NCBI GenBank assembly: GCA_017503105.1
Contig: JAFVTS010000012.1
Location: 1-35,721, forward strand
DNA: 35,721 nt
Direction of reading: 5' to 3'
DNA from: Clostridia bacterium
Lineage (GTDB): Bacteria; Bacillota; Clostridia; Oscillospirales; CAG-272
The position numbers were made by a program, and so were the translations under genes. The notes below the pieces were generated by a model. That model did not search any database. It was not told the DNA's origin and was given only the letters and a program-made list of their open reading frames with translations. Below, piece by piece: positions 1-8,450 of the stretch (position 1 is its first letter; each line of letters opens with the position of its first letter).

Positions 1-414
1 GGTAAAAACGGCGAGGATGCGATACCGAACTTTGAGTTCAGAATTATCGGAAAGCATACCGTAACGGGTGCTACCGGTGTGATAACGAGCAATCTTAATT
101 TTGCGGCAATATCGGGTGGTGTATTCTACCTCGGAAACGGCTCGGCGGCAATCGCGAGCATTGGAGATGAACCCGTCACGGTGAGAATAGTTCTTGATTT
201 CGCCGCGGGTGAGCTTATTGCGTACGGCGATGAGGGCGAGGAGCTGGCAAGGACCGCAATGCCCGCTGTGCCTTCACAAACGGGAGCTGCCACTCATCTT
301 GAATGGAAGAGCTGCTTCAGGAGCTATCTTTACTATATGAGAAAGACGAGCAGCTCGGGTGATATCCGAATTTACGGAATCAGAATGGAAGAGGGCAACG
401 CCTTTTCAGGCTAA
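1..414 (+). CDS. C-terminal end of an unidentified protein (5' truncated)
   Basis: The frame is open from the first base of the window and ends at a TAA at 412-414, giving the last 137 residues of a longer protein. The visible part is rich in short beta-strand-like stretches with Gly turns (for example VRIVLDFAAGELIAYGDEGEE), which resembles a concanavalin/LamG-like beta-sandwich, but I see no diagnostic motif. No membrane segment or sorting signal is present at the C-terminus. The PnuC-like gene begins 53 bp downstream on the same strand, so the two may share a transcript. I do not recognise the family; a carbohydrate-related role is only suggested by the sialidase nearby. Confidence 0.6.
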   Translation, partial: GKNGEDAIPNFEFRIIGKHTVTGATGVITSNLNFAAISGGVFYLGNGSAAIASIGDEPVTVRIVLDFAAGELIAYGDEGEELARTAMPAVPSQTGAATHLEWKSCFRSYLYYMRKTSSSGDIRIYGIRMEEGNAFSG

Positions 415-467
415 GCCCCTTCCGTCCCAAAATAGCTCAGACAAAAATCAGAAAAGGAAAAGTCGCA

Positions 468-1232
468 ATGCAGACAAAAGAAAGCAAAGCAGTTCAATCG
501 CTCAAGGACGATACCCAAAAGCGCGCGTCAAAGAAAATATTTACAGAACTTTTCCCTATTGCAATCACGGGGATACTGCTTATAGCTTGCAGTATCGTAT
601 TTAAGCAAAAATTTATCAAGCTGCTACCAACACTCGTATCTTTGATCGTAATGCTTTTGAGCGCAAGAGTGAGCCGTTTTGCTTTTTTGCTCGGAGGTTT
701 AAATTCTGCGCTTTATTCCGTAGGATATTTTATGGAGCGATTATATCCGTCCGCGGTTTCTGCTTTGGCATTTTCGTTCCCTATTCAAATTGCAAGTTTC
801 ATTCTTTGGTCAAAAAACCAAACGGAAAAGAAAGAGGTAAAGGTCAGACGACTGAACAAAAAATCCGGTAGCGTTCTGCTCGTCGCTTCGGTCGCAGGCT
901 GGATAGTAAGCTTTTTGGTCTACCGCGAGCTTGGTACCAAGAGTCTCGTTCTTGACAATACGATATTCGTCCTCGGCATCCTTATCACGGTAATGCAGAT
1001 GTTGCGCTTTATTGAATCTCCTTTTTTGAATGTGATCTCGCTTATGGTCGGAATCGTTCAGTGGACTGTTCTGACAATAGAAAACACCGCGAATATTAAC
1101 TATTTGATCTATCACGTATACTGTTTTTATTTCGCGGTCGTTGCAATATTCGAGTGGATTCGGATCTACAAAGGTCAAATAACAGATGAAAAAAGAAACA
1201 ATACTTTACCCGAAGAGGAGCAAAGCTTATGA
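468..1232 (+). CDS. PnuC-like nicotinamide riboside / B-vitamin transporter
   Basis: A 254-residue membrane protein with about seven hydrophobic segments between residues 25 and 235. The middle shows the order typical of PnuC proteins: a helix pair (LGGLNSALYSVGYFMERLYPSA), a loop ending FILWSKN, a basic EVKVRRLNKK linker, then three to four more helices and a FEWIRIYKG end. PnuC proteins facilitate uptake of nicotinamide riboside or related vitamins, which are trapped by intracellular kinases. The exact substrate cannot be read here; other members carry thiamine or riboflavin. The start follows an AAAAGGAAAAG ribosome site. Its stop overlaps the sialidase-like start (ATGA at 1229-1232), so the two are translationally coupled. 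Confidence 0.7.
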   Translation: MQTKESKAVQSLKDDTQKRASKKIFTELFPIAITGILLIACSIVFKQKFIKLLPTLVSLIVMLLSARVSRFAFLLGGLNSALYSVGYFMERLYPSAVSALAFSFPIQIASFILWSKNQTEKKEVKVRRLNKKSGSVLLVASVAGWIVSFLVYRELGTKSLVLDNTIFVLGILITVMQMLRFIESPFLNVISLMVGIVQWTVLTIENTANINYLIYHVYCFYFAVVAIFEWIRIYKGQITDEKRNNTLPEEEQSL

Positions 1233-2575
1233 AATTAAGAAAGCAAAACGAACGAATCGTATTCCTTGGCGGAAAAAACGAGGATCTCGATTGGGGTTGG
1301 GTACAGTTCCCTAACCTTTACGCTATGCGTAACGGCAATATAGGTATGTGCTTCCACGACGATTATGACAACTGGGTGTCGCTTGACGGCGATTCAACGG
1401 AGAAGTGGCTCGTTTCCGAGGACGGCGGCGTAAGCTGGAAGAATGCAACCGAAGAAGACAAGGATATGATGGGTGTAATTTTACCAAACGGCGACGTCAT
1501 TCGGTCACTCCCAAATTCTCCGACGAGCTTAAAAGGAGTGAAGGAAGCTCCGTTTGTCTTTGGAAATGCGCGCACACCGAACGATCCTCTCGTTCCCGAA
1601 AAATCAAACGATCCTAAGCAGATGCCGCATCCGATAACGGTAAGATGCGACGTGTGGCAACTGATATATAAGGTTTATTGGCTCGACACCGTCCCCGACG
1701 AGCTTGTTGAAAAACGTTTTTGCTTCCACCGCCTCAAAAACGGCGAAACGAAGGCTGAAAAATATTACACTATGCCGGATTGGAAATACAGAACGGTGCA
1801 AAGCTTTGAGCCACGTCATCCGACAAGAACGGACCTCGAGGACGTAATGCTTAACAACGCGGGACTCTATACCTGCCGCGACATAAAGGTTGCGCCCGAC
1901 GGCTCTCTTTATCTTGCGCATTATCGCCCCGACGGAGCAAATCCGTTCACGGGTGTTTACGAGGGCACTTATAACACGTATATTCTCCGCTCGGTCGACA
2001 ACGGCGACACGTGGAAGCTCATCAGCTATATTCCTTACAAAAATCCCGATGAAGAAAACGATCCCTTCGCAAACCTTAAAAGCGGCTTCCCTGAGCCGAC
2101 GCTTGAATTTATGCCCGACGGCTCTATACTTTGCATTTTGCGCACCTGTGACGTTTTTAAAGGGGACGTCGAATGGGGTCCGACTTATATCACACGCTCG
2201 ACCGACGGCGGCGTGACGTGGGAGCAGCCTAAATACTTCAAGGACAGAGGCGCTTTGCCGAAGCTCTTACAGATGAAAAACGGTGTGACCCTTGCGGTTA
2301 TCACCCGCCCCGGTATCTACGTTTACGCGAGCGATGACTCGGGAAGAACTTGGTCCGAGCCTTTGGAAATAATGACGGACTCTGACAGAAGCCACCTTGC
2401 AAACGTTCCGCCCGAAAAGCCTAATTTCCATCAATGGGCAGGCAGCTGTTGCAACTGCTCGATCTATCCTCTTTCGGATAACAAAGCGCTTCTCGCATTC
2501 AGCGATTTCTATACTCCTGACGAGAACGGAGTCAAGCACAAGGGTATCAAGACCGTAGAAATAGTAATAGAATAA
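1229..2575 (+). CDS. Sialidase-like BNR/Asp-box protein
   Basis: A 448-residue protein with four Asp boxes (S-x-D-x-G-x-T-W type): SEDGGVSW at 63-70, SVDNGDTW at 255-262, STDGGVTW at 324-331 and SDDSGRTW at 368-375. These mark the blades of a six-bladed beta-propeller as found in exo-alpha-sialidases. A clear FRIP arginine motif is not obvious near the N-terminus, so true sialidase activity is unproven; other propeller hydrolases share the fold. There is no signal peptide, so it would act in the cytoplasm on imported glycans. It overlaps the PnuC-like gene by four bases and is followed by a bidirectional terminator. Confidence 0.75.
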   Translation: MKLRKQNERIVFLGGKNEDLDWGWVQFPNLYAMRNGNIGMCFHDDYDNWVSLDGDSTEKWLVSEDGGVSWKNATEEDKDMMGVILPNGDVIRSLPNSPTSLKGVKEAPFVFGNARTPNDPLVPEKSNDPKQMPHPITVRCDVWQLIYKVYWLDTVPDELVEKRFCFHRLKNGETKAEKYYTMPDWKYRTVQSFEPRHPTRTDLEDVMLNNAGLYTCRDIKVAPDGSLYLAHYRPDGANPFTGVYEGTYNTYILRSVDNGDTWKLISYIPYKNPDEENDPFANLKSGFPEPTLEFMPDGSILCILRTCDVFKGDVEWGPTYITRSTDGGVTWEQPKYFKDRGALPKLLQMKNGVTLAVITRPGIYVYASDDSGRTWSEPLEIMTDSDRSHLANVPPEKPNFHQWAGSCCNCSIYPLSDNKALLAFSDFYTPDENGVKHKGIKTVEIVIE

Positions 2576-2644
2576 AAACTAAAACAAAACAAAGAAAACC
2601 GAAGGTTTTCAACCTCAAAATCGGTTAAATATTCACAAAAACAA

Positions 2645-2684
2645 AAGTGGAGGCACTGTGTTACAATGTCTCCACTTGTTTTTT
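2645..2684. terminator. Bidirectional intrinsic terminator between convergent genes
   Basis: An inverted repeat AAGTGGAG (2645-2652) / CTCCACTT (2670-2677) is followed by GTTTTTT on the plus strand. Read on the minus strand it is followed by TTGTTTTTG. It can therefore end the sialidase transcript from the left and the peptide-gene transcript from the right. Confidence 0.75.
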
Positions 2685-2719
2685 ATTCGGTTTTCCCTAA
2701 CTGCGACAGTCCCGATATT

Positions 2720-2845
2720 TTATACGTTGTAAAGACTGCTTTCAGAACTTTCGAGAGGAATTCTTTCGGTTTCTACTTCCAGGGAAGTGGAAACCACGTC
2801 GACAAGTTTAACAAGCTCGATCTCGGGAGAGTTATAAGTTTTCAT
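2720..2845 (-). CDS. 41-residue acidic peptide
   Basis: On the minus strand an ATG at 2845 opens a 41-codon frame ending in TAA at 2720. CGGAGGACAACGGAT lies just upstream, a strong ribosome site at good spacing. The product starts MKTYNSPEIELVKL and is acidic and Ser-rich at the end, with no Cys and no membrane segment. Short proteins beginning MK-x-Y-x-x-P-E-(I/V) are common in Clostridia as solitary small genes, some of them RiPP precursors, but no function can be assigned here. It lies 21 bp downstream of the large secreted protein gene and is probably co-transcribed with it, ahead of the shared terminator. The ribosome site and codon-like pattern are the main support. Confidence 0.6.
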   Translation of the reverse strand: MKTYNSPEIELVKLVDVVSTSLEVETERIPLESSESSLYNV

Positions 2846-2866
2846 ATCCGTTGTCCTCCGTTAATC

Positions 2867-5506
2867 TCATACTAAGTAAGCCGATGTAAGCTGACAGTAT
2901 CTTGCGTAAGCGGTGATGAGAGATACCAGCTTAGAATCGGTCGTTTCATTGGCAAGAGCCGCGTGAATTGCCGTGAAAACAGAAATATCAGCACTTGCAA
3001 CAGCATCGCCGTCCGTGATAACGATCTCGAATGCAGTCATCGCTTTCTGGGGAGTTGACGCGCTTAGAGCTACGTAATACCCTTCTCCGTCGGAAACCTT
3101 AGTATAAGCTTTACCGTTTACCGTAACGGTGGCGTCCGCGGATGCGGTGAAGTAAACCTTCAGATAAGTTTTTGACGAGAAGGTAAGAGTTGCGCCGGTG
3201 TACTGAACGTCAGCGGTCATACCGTTTGCCGAGAATTTGTAATCAGCAAGATCGGCAGCGGTAAGCTCTGGCACCTCTTTATCCGCTGCATCAAGTCCTT
3301 CGTTTGCAAGAACGTCGTCGAGAGCATCATCCGCGTTCCTTACAGCAAAGTATTCCTGCGCAGCTGCACCAAAGTTAAGAAGTGCCTTTGCAAGCGCGAT
3401 CTCACTTTCATTTTCGCTTATTTCGATAAGATCGTTTGCGTAATCCTGAACGGAGGTAACGTAGACGTTAGAGCTTTCGCCGACCACCGTCACCTTAACG
3501 GGGGCTGTCATACGGATAGACGTAAGTTCGATCGTAAACTTGTAAAGACCGTTCTCCTCTGCCAAAACGTCTTTGAGTGCGTATTCCGCTTTTTTGTCGC
3601 CGCATTCAAGAACTATTTTCGCCTCTTCGTTTACAAGAAGTGTCTTAGCAAGTTTCATATATACGTTTATGTCTATGGTTTCGCCGAGCGAAACGCTCTT
3701 GCTTACTACCGCCGCACCCTCTGAGAGTATTCCGCCGCCGCAAGTGTTGCAAAAGTCAAGTTCTGCTTCGGCACCGCACCAATCACAAGCGAAGGAATCG
3801 GTGTAGCTGTGTGCGCATTCAAGGTTTGTGTCGCTGTAATACATCTTCACGTTGTCAAGAGCGTAAAGGTCTGCGCCGCCCCATTTGTTGTGCTTGGAAT
3901 CACCTCTTACGTATCCGGGCATAAATATTCCGTCATAAAGAAGCGCGTAAACGTCATCGCTGAGAGCCTTTATATCGTCAAGAACAAGCTCGCCGTCGAT
4001 ATAAACGTCGTAGCTGTTGGTTTTCGGAGTGTGGTGGAAGACGATGTTGTAGAAGCGTCCAACCTCAAACTGAACCGCCTGATACTGAACGAGTACACCA
4101 CCGTCGCTATAATTAAGATAGCCTGCCGAGTCGGTAAGAAGCACGTCGCTCCAAGCAAGATTAGTATTGCCCGCTCCGGTGTAGGTTCTTATTTCGCTGA
4201 TGATGCGGTGCGTTCTGCCCGCTTCAAGCTTCGCATAATCAAACGAAATGACGTAAGACGCGTTGACAGACTTGTCGCTATTAGCTATAAGCGAATTTAC
4301 GTTAGCTACGGTATTCTTGCCGATATTTGTAATCTGGAAATAACCGTCGGCAGCTATGCCGTCAGCCGCCATAGCACCCTGCTTTATGTAGGTGTTGCCG
4401 TCTTGGGTAACAGTTTTAAAAGTACCGCCGCCGTTCATAATAACGCCGTTGTCGCCGCCTACGTTATAGTTGCCGTTTGCCGTGATGGTAAAATCGTCAA
4501 AGTCGCAGGCGTAAACGAGATCTTCGCCCGCAACGACACCGGAAAGCTTATCGGGAGTTATTGTGCTGTTGATTCCGTGAGTGTGGACGCCAAACGCTTT
4601 GCCGCACCACTCGCATACGTTGTCTACTACGTTGTGCGCGCACTCGAGATTGGTGTCACCGTAATACATCTTCACGTTGTCAAGAGCGTAGAGGTCAGCG
4701 CCGCCCCATTTGTTGTGCTTGGAATCGCCTCTTACGTATCCGGGCATAAAGATTCCGTCATAAAGAAGCGCGTAAACGTCGTCGCCAAGAGCCTTTATAC
4801 CATCAAGAACAAGCTCACCGTCGATATAAACGTCATAGCTGTTTGTTTTCGGAGTGTGGTGGAAGACGATGTTGTAGAAACGACCAACCTCAAACTGAAC
4901 CGCCTGATACTGAACGAGCGTGCCGCCCGCGTTATAGTTAAGATAGCCTGCCGAGTCGGTAAGAAGCACGTCGCTCCAAGCAACGGTTGTATTGCCCGCT
5001 CCGGTGTAGGTTCTTATTTCGCTGATGATGCGGTGAGTTCTGCCCGCTTCAAGCTTTGCATAATCAAACGAAACGACGTAAGACGCGTTGACTGATTTGT
5101 CGTTATTAGCTATAAGCGAATTTACGTTAGCTACGGTATTCTTGCCTGTGTTCGTGATCTGGAAGAAGCCGTCGGCAGCTATGCCGTCAGCTGCCATAGC
5201 GCCCTGCTTTATGTAGGTGTTGCCGTCTTGGGTAACAGTTTTAAAAGTACCGCCGCCGTTCATAATGACGCCGTTATCGCCGCCTACGTTGTAGTTGCCG
5301 TTTGCCGTGATGGTAAAATCGTCAAAGTCGCAGGCGTAAACGAGATCGCTGCCGACCGCCGCTTTAAGCTCGTCGACCGTAAGTTTGTGCGTCGTGCTTT
5401 CCGTAGCGTCTGTCTCCACAGGCTCGTCCGATGCAAATACGTTCAATGCCAAGCACGAGAAGAGCACCGCGACAGCAAGCACAAGAGAAATGATTCTTCT
5501 TTTCAT
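2867..5506 (-). CDS. Secreted protein with two tandem LamG-like domains
   Basis: An 879-residue exported protein. Residues 1-26 form a signal peptide (MKRRIISLVLAVAVLF core, cleavage near VFA-SD). Residues 54-291 and 329-566 are near-identical copies of a beta-rich domain (12 differences in 238 residues) resembling a concanavalin/LamG sandwich, with lines such as YDVYIDGELVLD typical of that fold. Each copy is followed by a cysteine knuckle (VCEWCG; then ACDWCG and FCNTCGG), like small zinc-ribbon motifs. The last 280 residues form an alpha/beta region ending in a helical ARYCQLTSAYLV; no LPXTG, dockerin or membrane anchor is visible. A promoter sits upstream and the ribosome site is GGAAGG. 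Likely a glycan-binding or surface protein; function is inferred only from fold resemblance. Confidence 0.8.
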   Translation of the reverse strand: MKRRIISLVLAVAVLFSCLALNVFASDEPVETDATESTTHKLTVDELKAAVGSDLVYACDFDDFTITANGNYNVGGDNGVIMNGGGTFKTVTQDGNTYIKQGAMAADGIAADGFFQITNTGKNTVANVNSLIANNDKSVNASYVVSFDYAKLEAGRTHRIISEIRTYTGAGNTTVAWSDVLLTDSAGYLNYNAGGTLVQYQAVQFEVGRFYNIVFHHTPKTNSYDVYIDGELVLDGIKALGDDVYALLYDGIFMPGYVRGDSKHNKWGGADLYALDNVKMYYGDTNLECAHNVVDNVCEWCGKAFGVHTHGINSTITPDKLSGVVAGEDLVYACDFDDFTITANGNYNVGGDNGVIMNGGGTFKTVTQDGNTYIKQGAMAADGIAADGYFQITNIGKNTVANVNSLIANSDKSVNASYVISFDYAKLEAGRTHRIISEIRTYTGAGNTNLAWSDVLLTDSAGYLNYSDGGVLVQYQAVQFEVGRFYNIVFHHTPKTNSYDVYIDGELVLDDIKALSDDVYALLYDGIFMPGYVRGDSKHNKWGGADLYALDNVKMYYSDTNLECAHSYTDSFACDWCGAEAELDFCNTCGGGILSEGAAVVSKSVSLGETIDINVYMKLAKTLLVNEEAKIVLECGDKKAEYALKDVLAEENGLYKFTIELTSIRMTAPVKVTVVGESSNVYVTSVQDYANDLIEISENESEIALAKALLNFGAAAQEYFAVRNADDALDDVLANEGLDAADKEVPELTAADLADYKFSANGMTADVQYTGATLTFSSKTYLKVYFTASADATVTVNGKAYTKVSDGEGYYVALSASTPQKAMTAFEIVITDGDAVASADISVFTAIHAALANETTDSKLVSLITAYARYCQLTSAYLV
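3809..4522 (-). repeat. Tandem coding repeat, copy 2
   Basis: This 714-bp segment encodes residues 329-566 of the secreted protein and closely matches 4634-5347 at both DNA and protein level. The copies are separated by 111 bp coding for the linker and a CxxC knuckle. Confidence 0.9.
4634..5347 (-). repeat. Tandem coding repeat, copy 1
   Basis: This segment encodes residues 54-291. Many long stretches are identical to copy 2 at DNA level, which points to recent duplication or ongoing gene conversion. Confidence 0.9.
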
Positions 5507-5561
5507 CTTGAAATTTCCTTCCTTTTTATTTTAAGGTACAAAGAGTTGCCCCTTTGTTAAT

Positions 5562-5590
5562 ATTATACATTTTAAAACCTTAATAATCAA
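5562..5590 (-). promoter_or_regulatory. Sigma-A promoter for the secreted protein gene
   Basis: Minus strand TTGATT (5590-5585), 17-bp spacer, TATAAT (5567-5562), about 55 bp before the start codon. The rest of the 370-bp gap (5507-5876) holds the terminator of the GH2 gene; I see no gene in it. Confidence 0.75.
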
Positions 5591-5796
5591 TGAGATTTTT
5601 GTTCAAAACAATTAAAAAAACTATACTTTTTAGTTTTTGCCCCCCAAAGCACGGTATTTATAACCGCGCAAGAACGGACGAAGATTAAATTCGCTGTGCC
5701 TGTCGGATAGAGACTCCGATCAACAGTTGAGCCGCCGAAACAATTTAAAGCTATCTTTATTTTTTATACTGCGGTGTTTGTACCTAACTGTCGAAA

Positions 5797-5838
5797 AATA
5801 AGAAAACAGGGGGTGCCGTGAAAAAACACAGCACCTCT
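5797..5838 (-). terminator. Intrinsic terminator of the GH2 gene
   Basis: Read leftwards, GGTGCTGTG and CACGGCACC form a nine-pair stem (one G-U) with a short T-rich loop, followed by TGTTTTCTTATTTTT. It lies about 40 bp beyond the GH2 stop codon. Confidence 0.8.
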
Positions 5839-5876
5839 CTGTCTGTAAAAATATATCGGGTAAAAACCGCGGCTCC

Positions 5877-8237
5877 TTATTCTGCCGCCGTTTTTATTTG
5901 AGATGAAGCGGATATTTTGCCCATTTTTGCCACGACCTTCGGGTTGGCGCTGTTTGCGCTGAGCATTACGGTTGCCACGCCCGCGATGGCGTTCACGGTC
6001 GATGGACCTATTATCCGACCGCCGACTACCTCAAACGTCACCTCGTCTTTGCAGTTATATACTCGGTTTCCCTCGCTGTCCGTGATCTCGGCGTTTACGA
6101 ACACGAAGTCGTTTCCGTCTGGCTTCAATAGGGCGTATTTATCGTCGGCATTTATAACTATGGCTGCCGCCTCACCGTAGCTCGAAACCTTATGTCGGCA
6201 CACTTCCTTGCCGTCGATATATCCTATCGCCTCGGCGAAGCCTCTTTCAAAGGTGACGCCTCGGAAAATAAAGGGAGGATGGAGCGCGGAGTCCGTTGAC
6301 GTGCCGTCCCACATAAGATCTTCCCTGTATAGCTTTTCTGCGTCAAGGCGGTCGGCGAGGCTGTTGTTTGCGCCGCCGTCGGTTTCGATTATAACGTCGC
6401 GGATTTCCGAGCCGTTGACCCAGTAATAAGGATCGGCGTAAAGACCGCGTATCTTATACGGCGCGTGGGCACCGACGGAGGGCTTGATCCTTTCGTGCAT
6501 TTTTCCGTTTACGCAAAGAGCGACCTCTTCACAGTTGGAAAAAACGACTATCTTTTCACAGTTCTCGGGCTTTTCCCAATTGTTCGCGATAAATACCGTA
6601 GGCTCCTTTGCGCCTTGAGAACGCATCATATAAAACTGGAATTTTTTCTGTCTCAAGCTGTCAAGAGCACCGCAGCGGCAAAGCGGAAATTCGGGCCAAT
6701 AGCCTCGGTTGTAGTCGATGCCGACCCACGCCGCAAGACCGATGACCTCGGGCTCACCGAAACGCTCGTTATAGGTGTGCCACTGATTCCACGAGGCGAG
6801 GAGCATCTGCATATCTCCATCCTCCCTGCCCCTTCTTGACGAAGAGTAGTTTCCGCCGAAGTTGAAATCTCCGTATTCGCGGTAAAACGCGTTTCCGTTA
6901 TAAGCAAGCTTATATCCATTAGGGTCGTTTTCAAGCTTTTTTCCCGGGTGGCATATATCAAGCCCTATGTAACGAGCGTCCTTATTCAAGGTGTCTCCCG
7001 AAATAAGACAATTTCCATCGGGGAACTCCTCACGTATAGCGTCCACAACGGTTTTAGCAAAGCTGTCGGGGGTATTGTGCGCCTCGTTGAGCGTTGCCTC
7101 CCAGAATACGACGCACGCACGGTTTCTGTCGCGTCTTACCATATCCTGCGCGTTTTCTATGCAAAGGCGTCGGAACTGCTCGGTGTCGTTGAACCACTGC
7201 CACCCCGGGACGGGCTCTGTGACCATAAGTCCAAGCTCATCACAAGCGGCGAGCGTGCTTTCCGACTGCGGATAATGACAAAGCCTTACGAAATTGACAC
7301 CCATCTCCTTTATAAGACACATATCGCGATACTGCGCCTCGTCGCTTGCCGCGTTTCCGACGTAGGGGAAAGACTGATGTCGGTTCGTGCCGTAGATCTT
7401 TACAGGCTTTTCGTTCAGATAAAAGACTCCGTCCTCCACGCGCACGGTCCTTATGCCGATGCGCTCACGCTTTTCCTCTATAACCTTGCCGCCCGACGAG
7501 AGGCGCACGTCAAGGTCGTAAAGCGTCGGACTGTCGGGCGACCAAAGCTGCGGGTCAGTCACGGTGAGATCAAACGAAAAATCTCCGTCCTCAAATGGCG
7601 CAATGATGCAGCTCTTCTCTGCGCACGCAACGTCCCTTCCGTCAAGGGTGAGTGACACGGAAACCGACGCGTCCCTTTTCACGGAATCCGCGTTCTCCGC
7701 ATTCACGCGCACACGCACCTTCGCCTCTGAGCTCGATACCTTCGGGTATGAGACGAATATTCCGCCACCCGCGCACTTCGCCTTCATTACGGGAAGGGTT
7801 ATGTGAAGGCGATCAGTCTTATGCAGCCAAACGTTGCGGTATATACCGCCGAAATAGCAAAAATCAAGATTTGCAAGAGGCTTGCCCGGGGGGATATCGG
7901 GGGCATCCGTGTTATCCGTCAGCACCTCGATGATATTGTCGCCCTCTCTGAGAATGCCCGTAACGTCAGCGTACGCGGGAAGATATCCTCCAAAATGGCG
8001 GCAAACAAGCACGCCGTTTACGGTTATCTCGGCATACTGCATTATTGCCTCAAATTCAAATACCGTTCGTTTAAGAAGGTCTTCCCCACTCACGCTAAAG
8101 TGCTTTCTGTATCTGTCCTTGCCCTGATAATGCATACTTACGTCATACTCTTCTACCTTTGCGGTGTGCGGAAGCGTAACGTCCGTCCACTCTCCGTTAT
8201 CAAGGAACTGCCATCCGTCGTTAAACCGTATCTTCAT
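5877..8237 (-). CDS. Glycoside hydrolase family 2 (beta-galactosidase/glucuronidase type)
   Basis: A 786-residue GH2 enzyme. The jelly-roll sugar-binding domain covers about residues 1-140 (NDGWQF, LPHTAK, YRKHF, FGGIYRNVWL), an Ig-like domain about 145-265 (LWSPDSPTLYDLDV), the TIM barrel about 270-500, and C-terminal Ig-like domains follow. The catalytic acid/base is most likely E385 in ATLNEAH and the nucleophile E454 in FYREYGDF; both are present, so the enzyme should be active. GTNRHQSFP and VRLCHYPQS are typical barrel motifs. There is no signal peptide, so it works in the cytoplasm. The exact sugar specificity is open. It starts after an AAAAGGAGAT ribosome site and has its own consensus promoter and terminator, hence a single-gene unit. 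Confidence 0.92.
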   Translation of the reverse strand: MKIRFNDGWQFLDNGEWTDVTLPHTAKVEEYDVSMHYQGKDRYRKHFSVSGEDLLKRTVFEFEAIMQYAEITVNGVLVCRHFGGYLPAYADVTGILREGDNIIEVLTDNTDAPDIPPGKPLANLDFCYFGGIYRNVWLHKTDRLHITLPVMKAKCAGGGIFVSYPKVSSSEAKVRVRVNAENADSVKRDASVSVSLTLDGRDVACAEKSCIIAPFEDGDFSFDLTVTDPQLWSPDSPTLYDLDVRLSSGGKVIEEKRERIGIRTVRVEDGVFYLNEKPVKIYGTNRHQSFPYVGNAASDEAQYRDMCLIKEMGVNFVRLCHYPQSESTLAACDELGLMVTEPVPGWQWFNDTEQFRRLCIENAQDMVRRDRNRACVVFWEATLNEAHNTPDSFAKTVVDAIREEFPDGNCLISGDTLNKDARYIGLDICHPGKKLENDPNGYKLAYNGNAFYREYGDFNFGGNYSSSRRGREDGDMQMLLASWNQWHTYNERFGEPEVIGLAAWVGIDYNRGYWPEFPLCRCGALDSLRQKKFQFYMMRSQGAKEPTVFIANNWEKPENCEKIVVFSNCEEVALCVNGKMHERIKPSVGAHAPYKIRGLYADPYYWVNGSEIRDVIIETDGGANNSLADRLDAEKLYREDLMWDGTSTDSALHPPFIFRGVTFERGFAEAIGYIDGKEVCRHKVSSYGEAAAIVINADDKYALLKPDGNDFVFVNAEITDSEGNRVYNCKDEVTFEVVGGRIIGPSTVNAIAGVATVMLSANSANPKVVAKMGKISASSQIKTAAE

Positions 8238-8265
8238 AAGAAAAATCTCCTTTTCTGATACTCAA

Positions 8266-8294
8266 ATTATAGCACCCGATATTTACTTTGTCAA
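8266..8294 (-). promoter_or_regulatory. Consensus sigma-A promoter for the GH2 gene
   Basis: Minus strand TTGACA (8294-8289), 17-bp spacer, TATAAT (8271-8266), about 30 bp before the ATG. No operator dyad is evident around it. Confidence 0.85.
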
Positions 8295-8391
8295 TTGAAA
8301 ACCAAGATAATTACAGTAATACAATATCGTTATATTTTTGTTATCAACGAGTAAAAACTATATATGCCTTCTTCCAATTTAAAAGAAAGCA

Positions 8392-8420
8392 TTGAAAAAG
8401 TTTAGAAGATATGTTATAAT
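8392..8420 (+). promoter_or_regulatory. Promoter for the GIY-YIG protein gene
   Basis: TTGAAA (8392-8397), 17-bp spacer, TATAAT (8415-8420), 30 bp before the start codon at 8451. A GTGGAG ribosome site lies in between. Confidence 0.75.
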
Positions 8421-8450
8421 TACTTCAACATACATCAGTGGAGATTAAAA

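Noticed and set aside
2666-2875. Plus-strand 69-codon frame
   Set aside because: It starts inside the terminator stem without a ribosome site. The minus-strand 41-codon frame has a much better start.
3809-5095. Plus-strand open frame of 428 codons
   Set aside because: It is antisense to the duplicated secreted-protein gene and is itself repetitive for that reason. There is no ribosome site or known domain.
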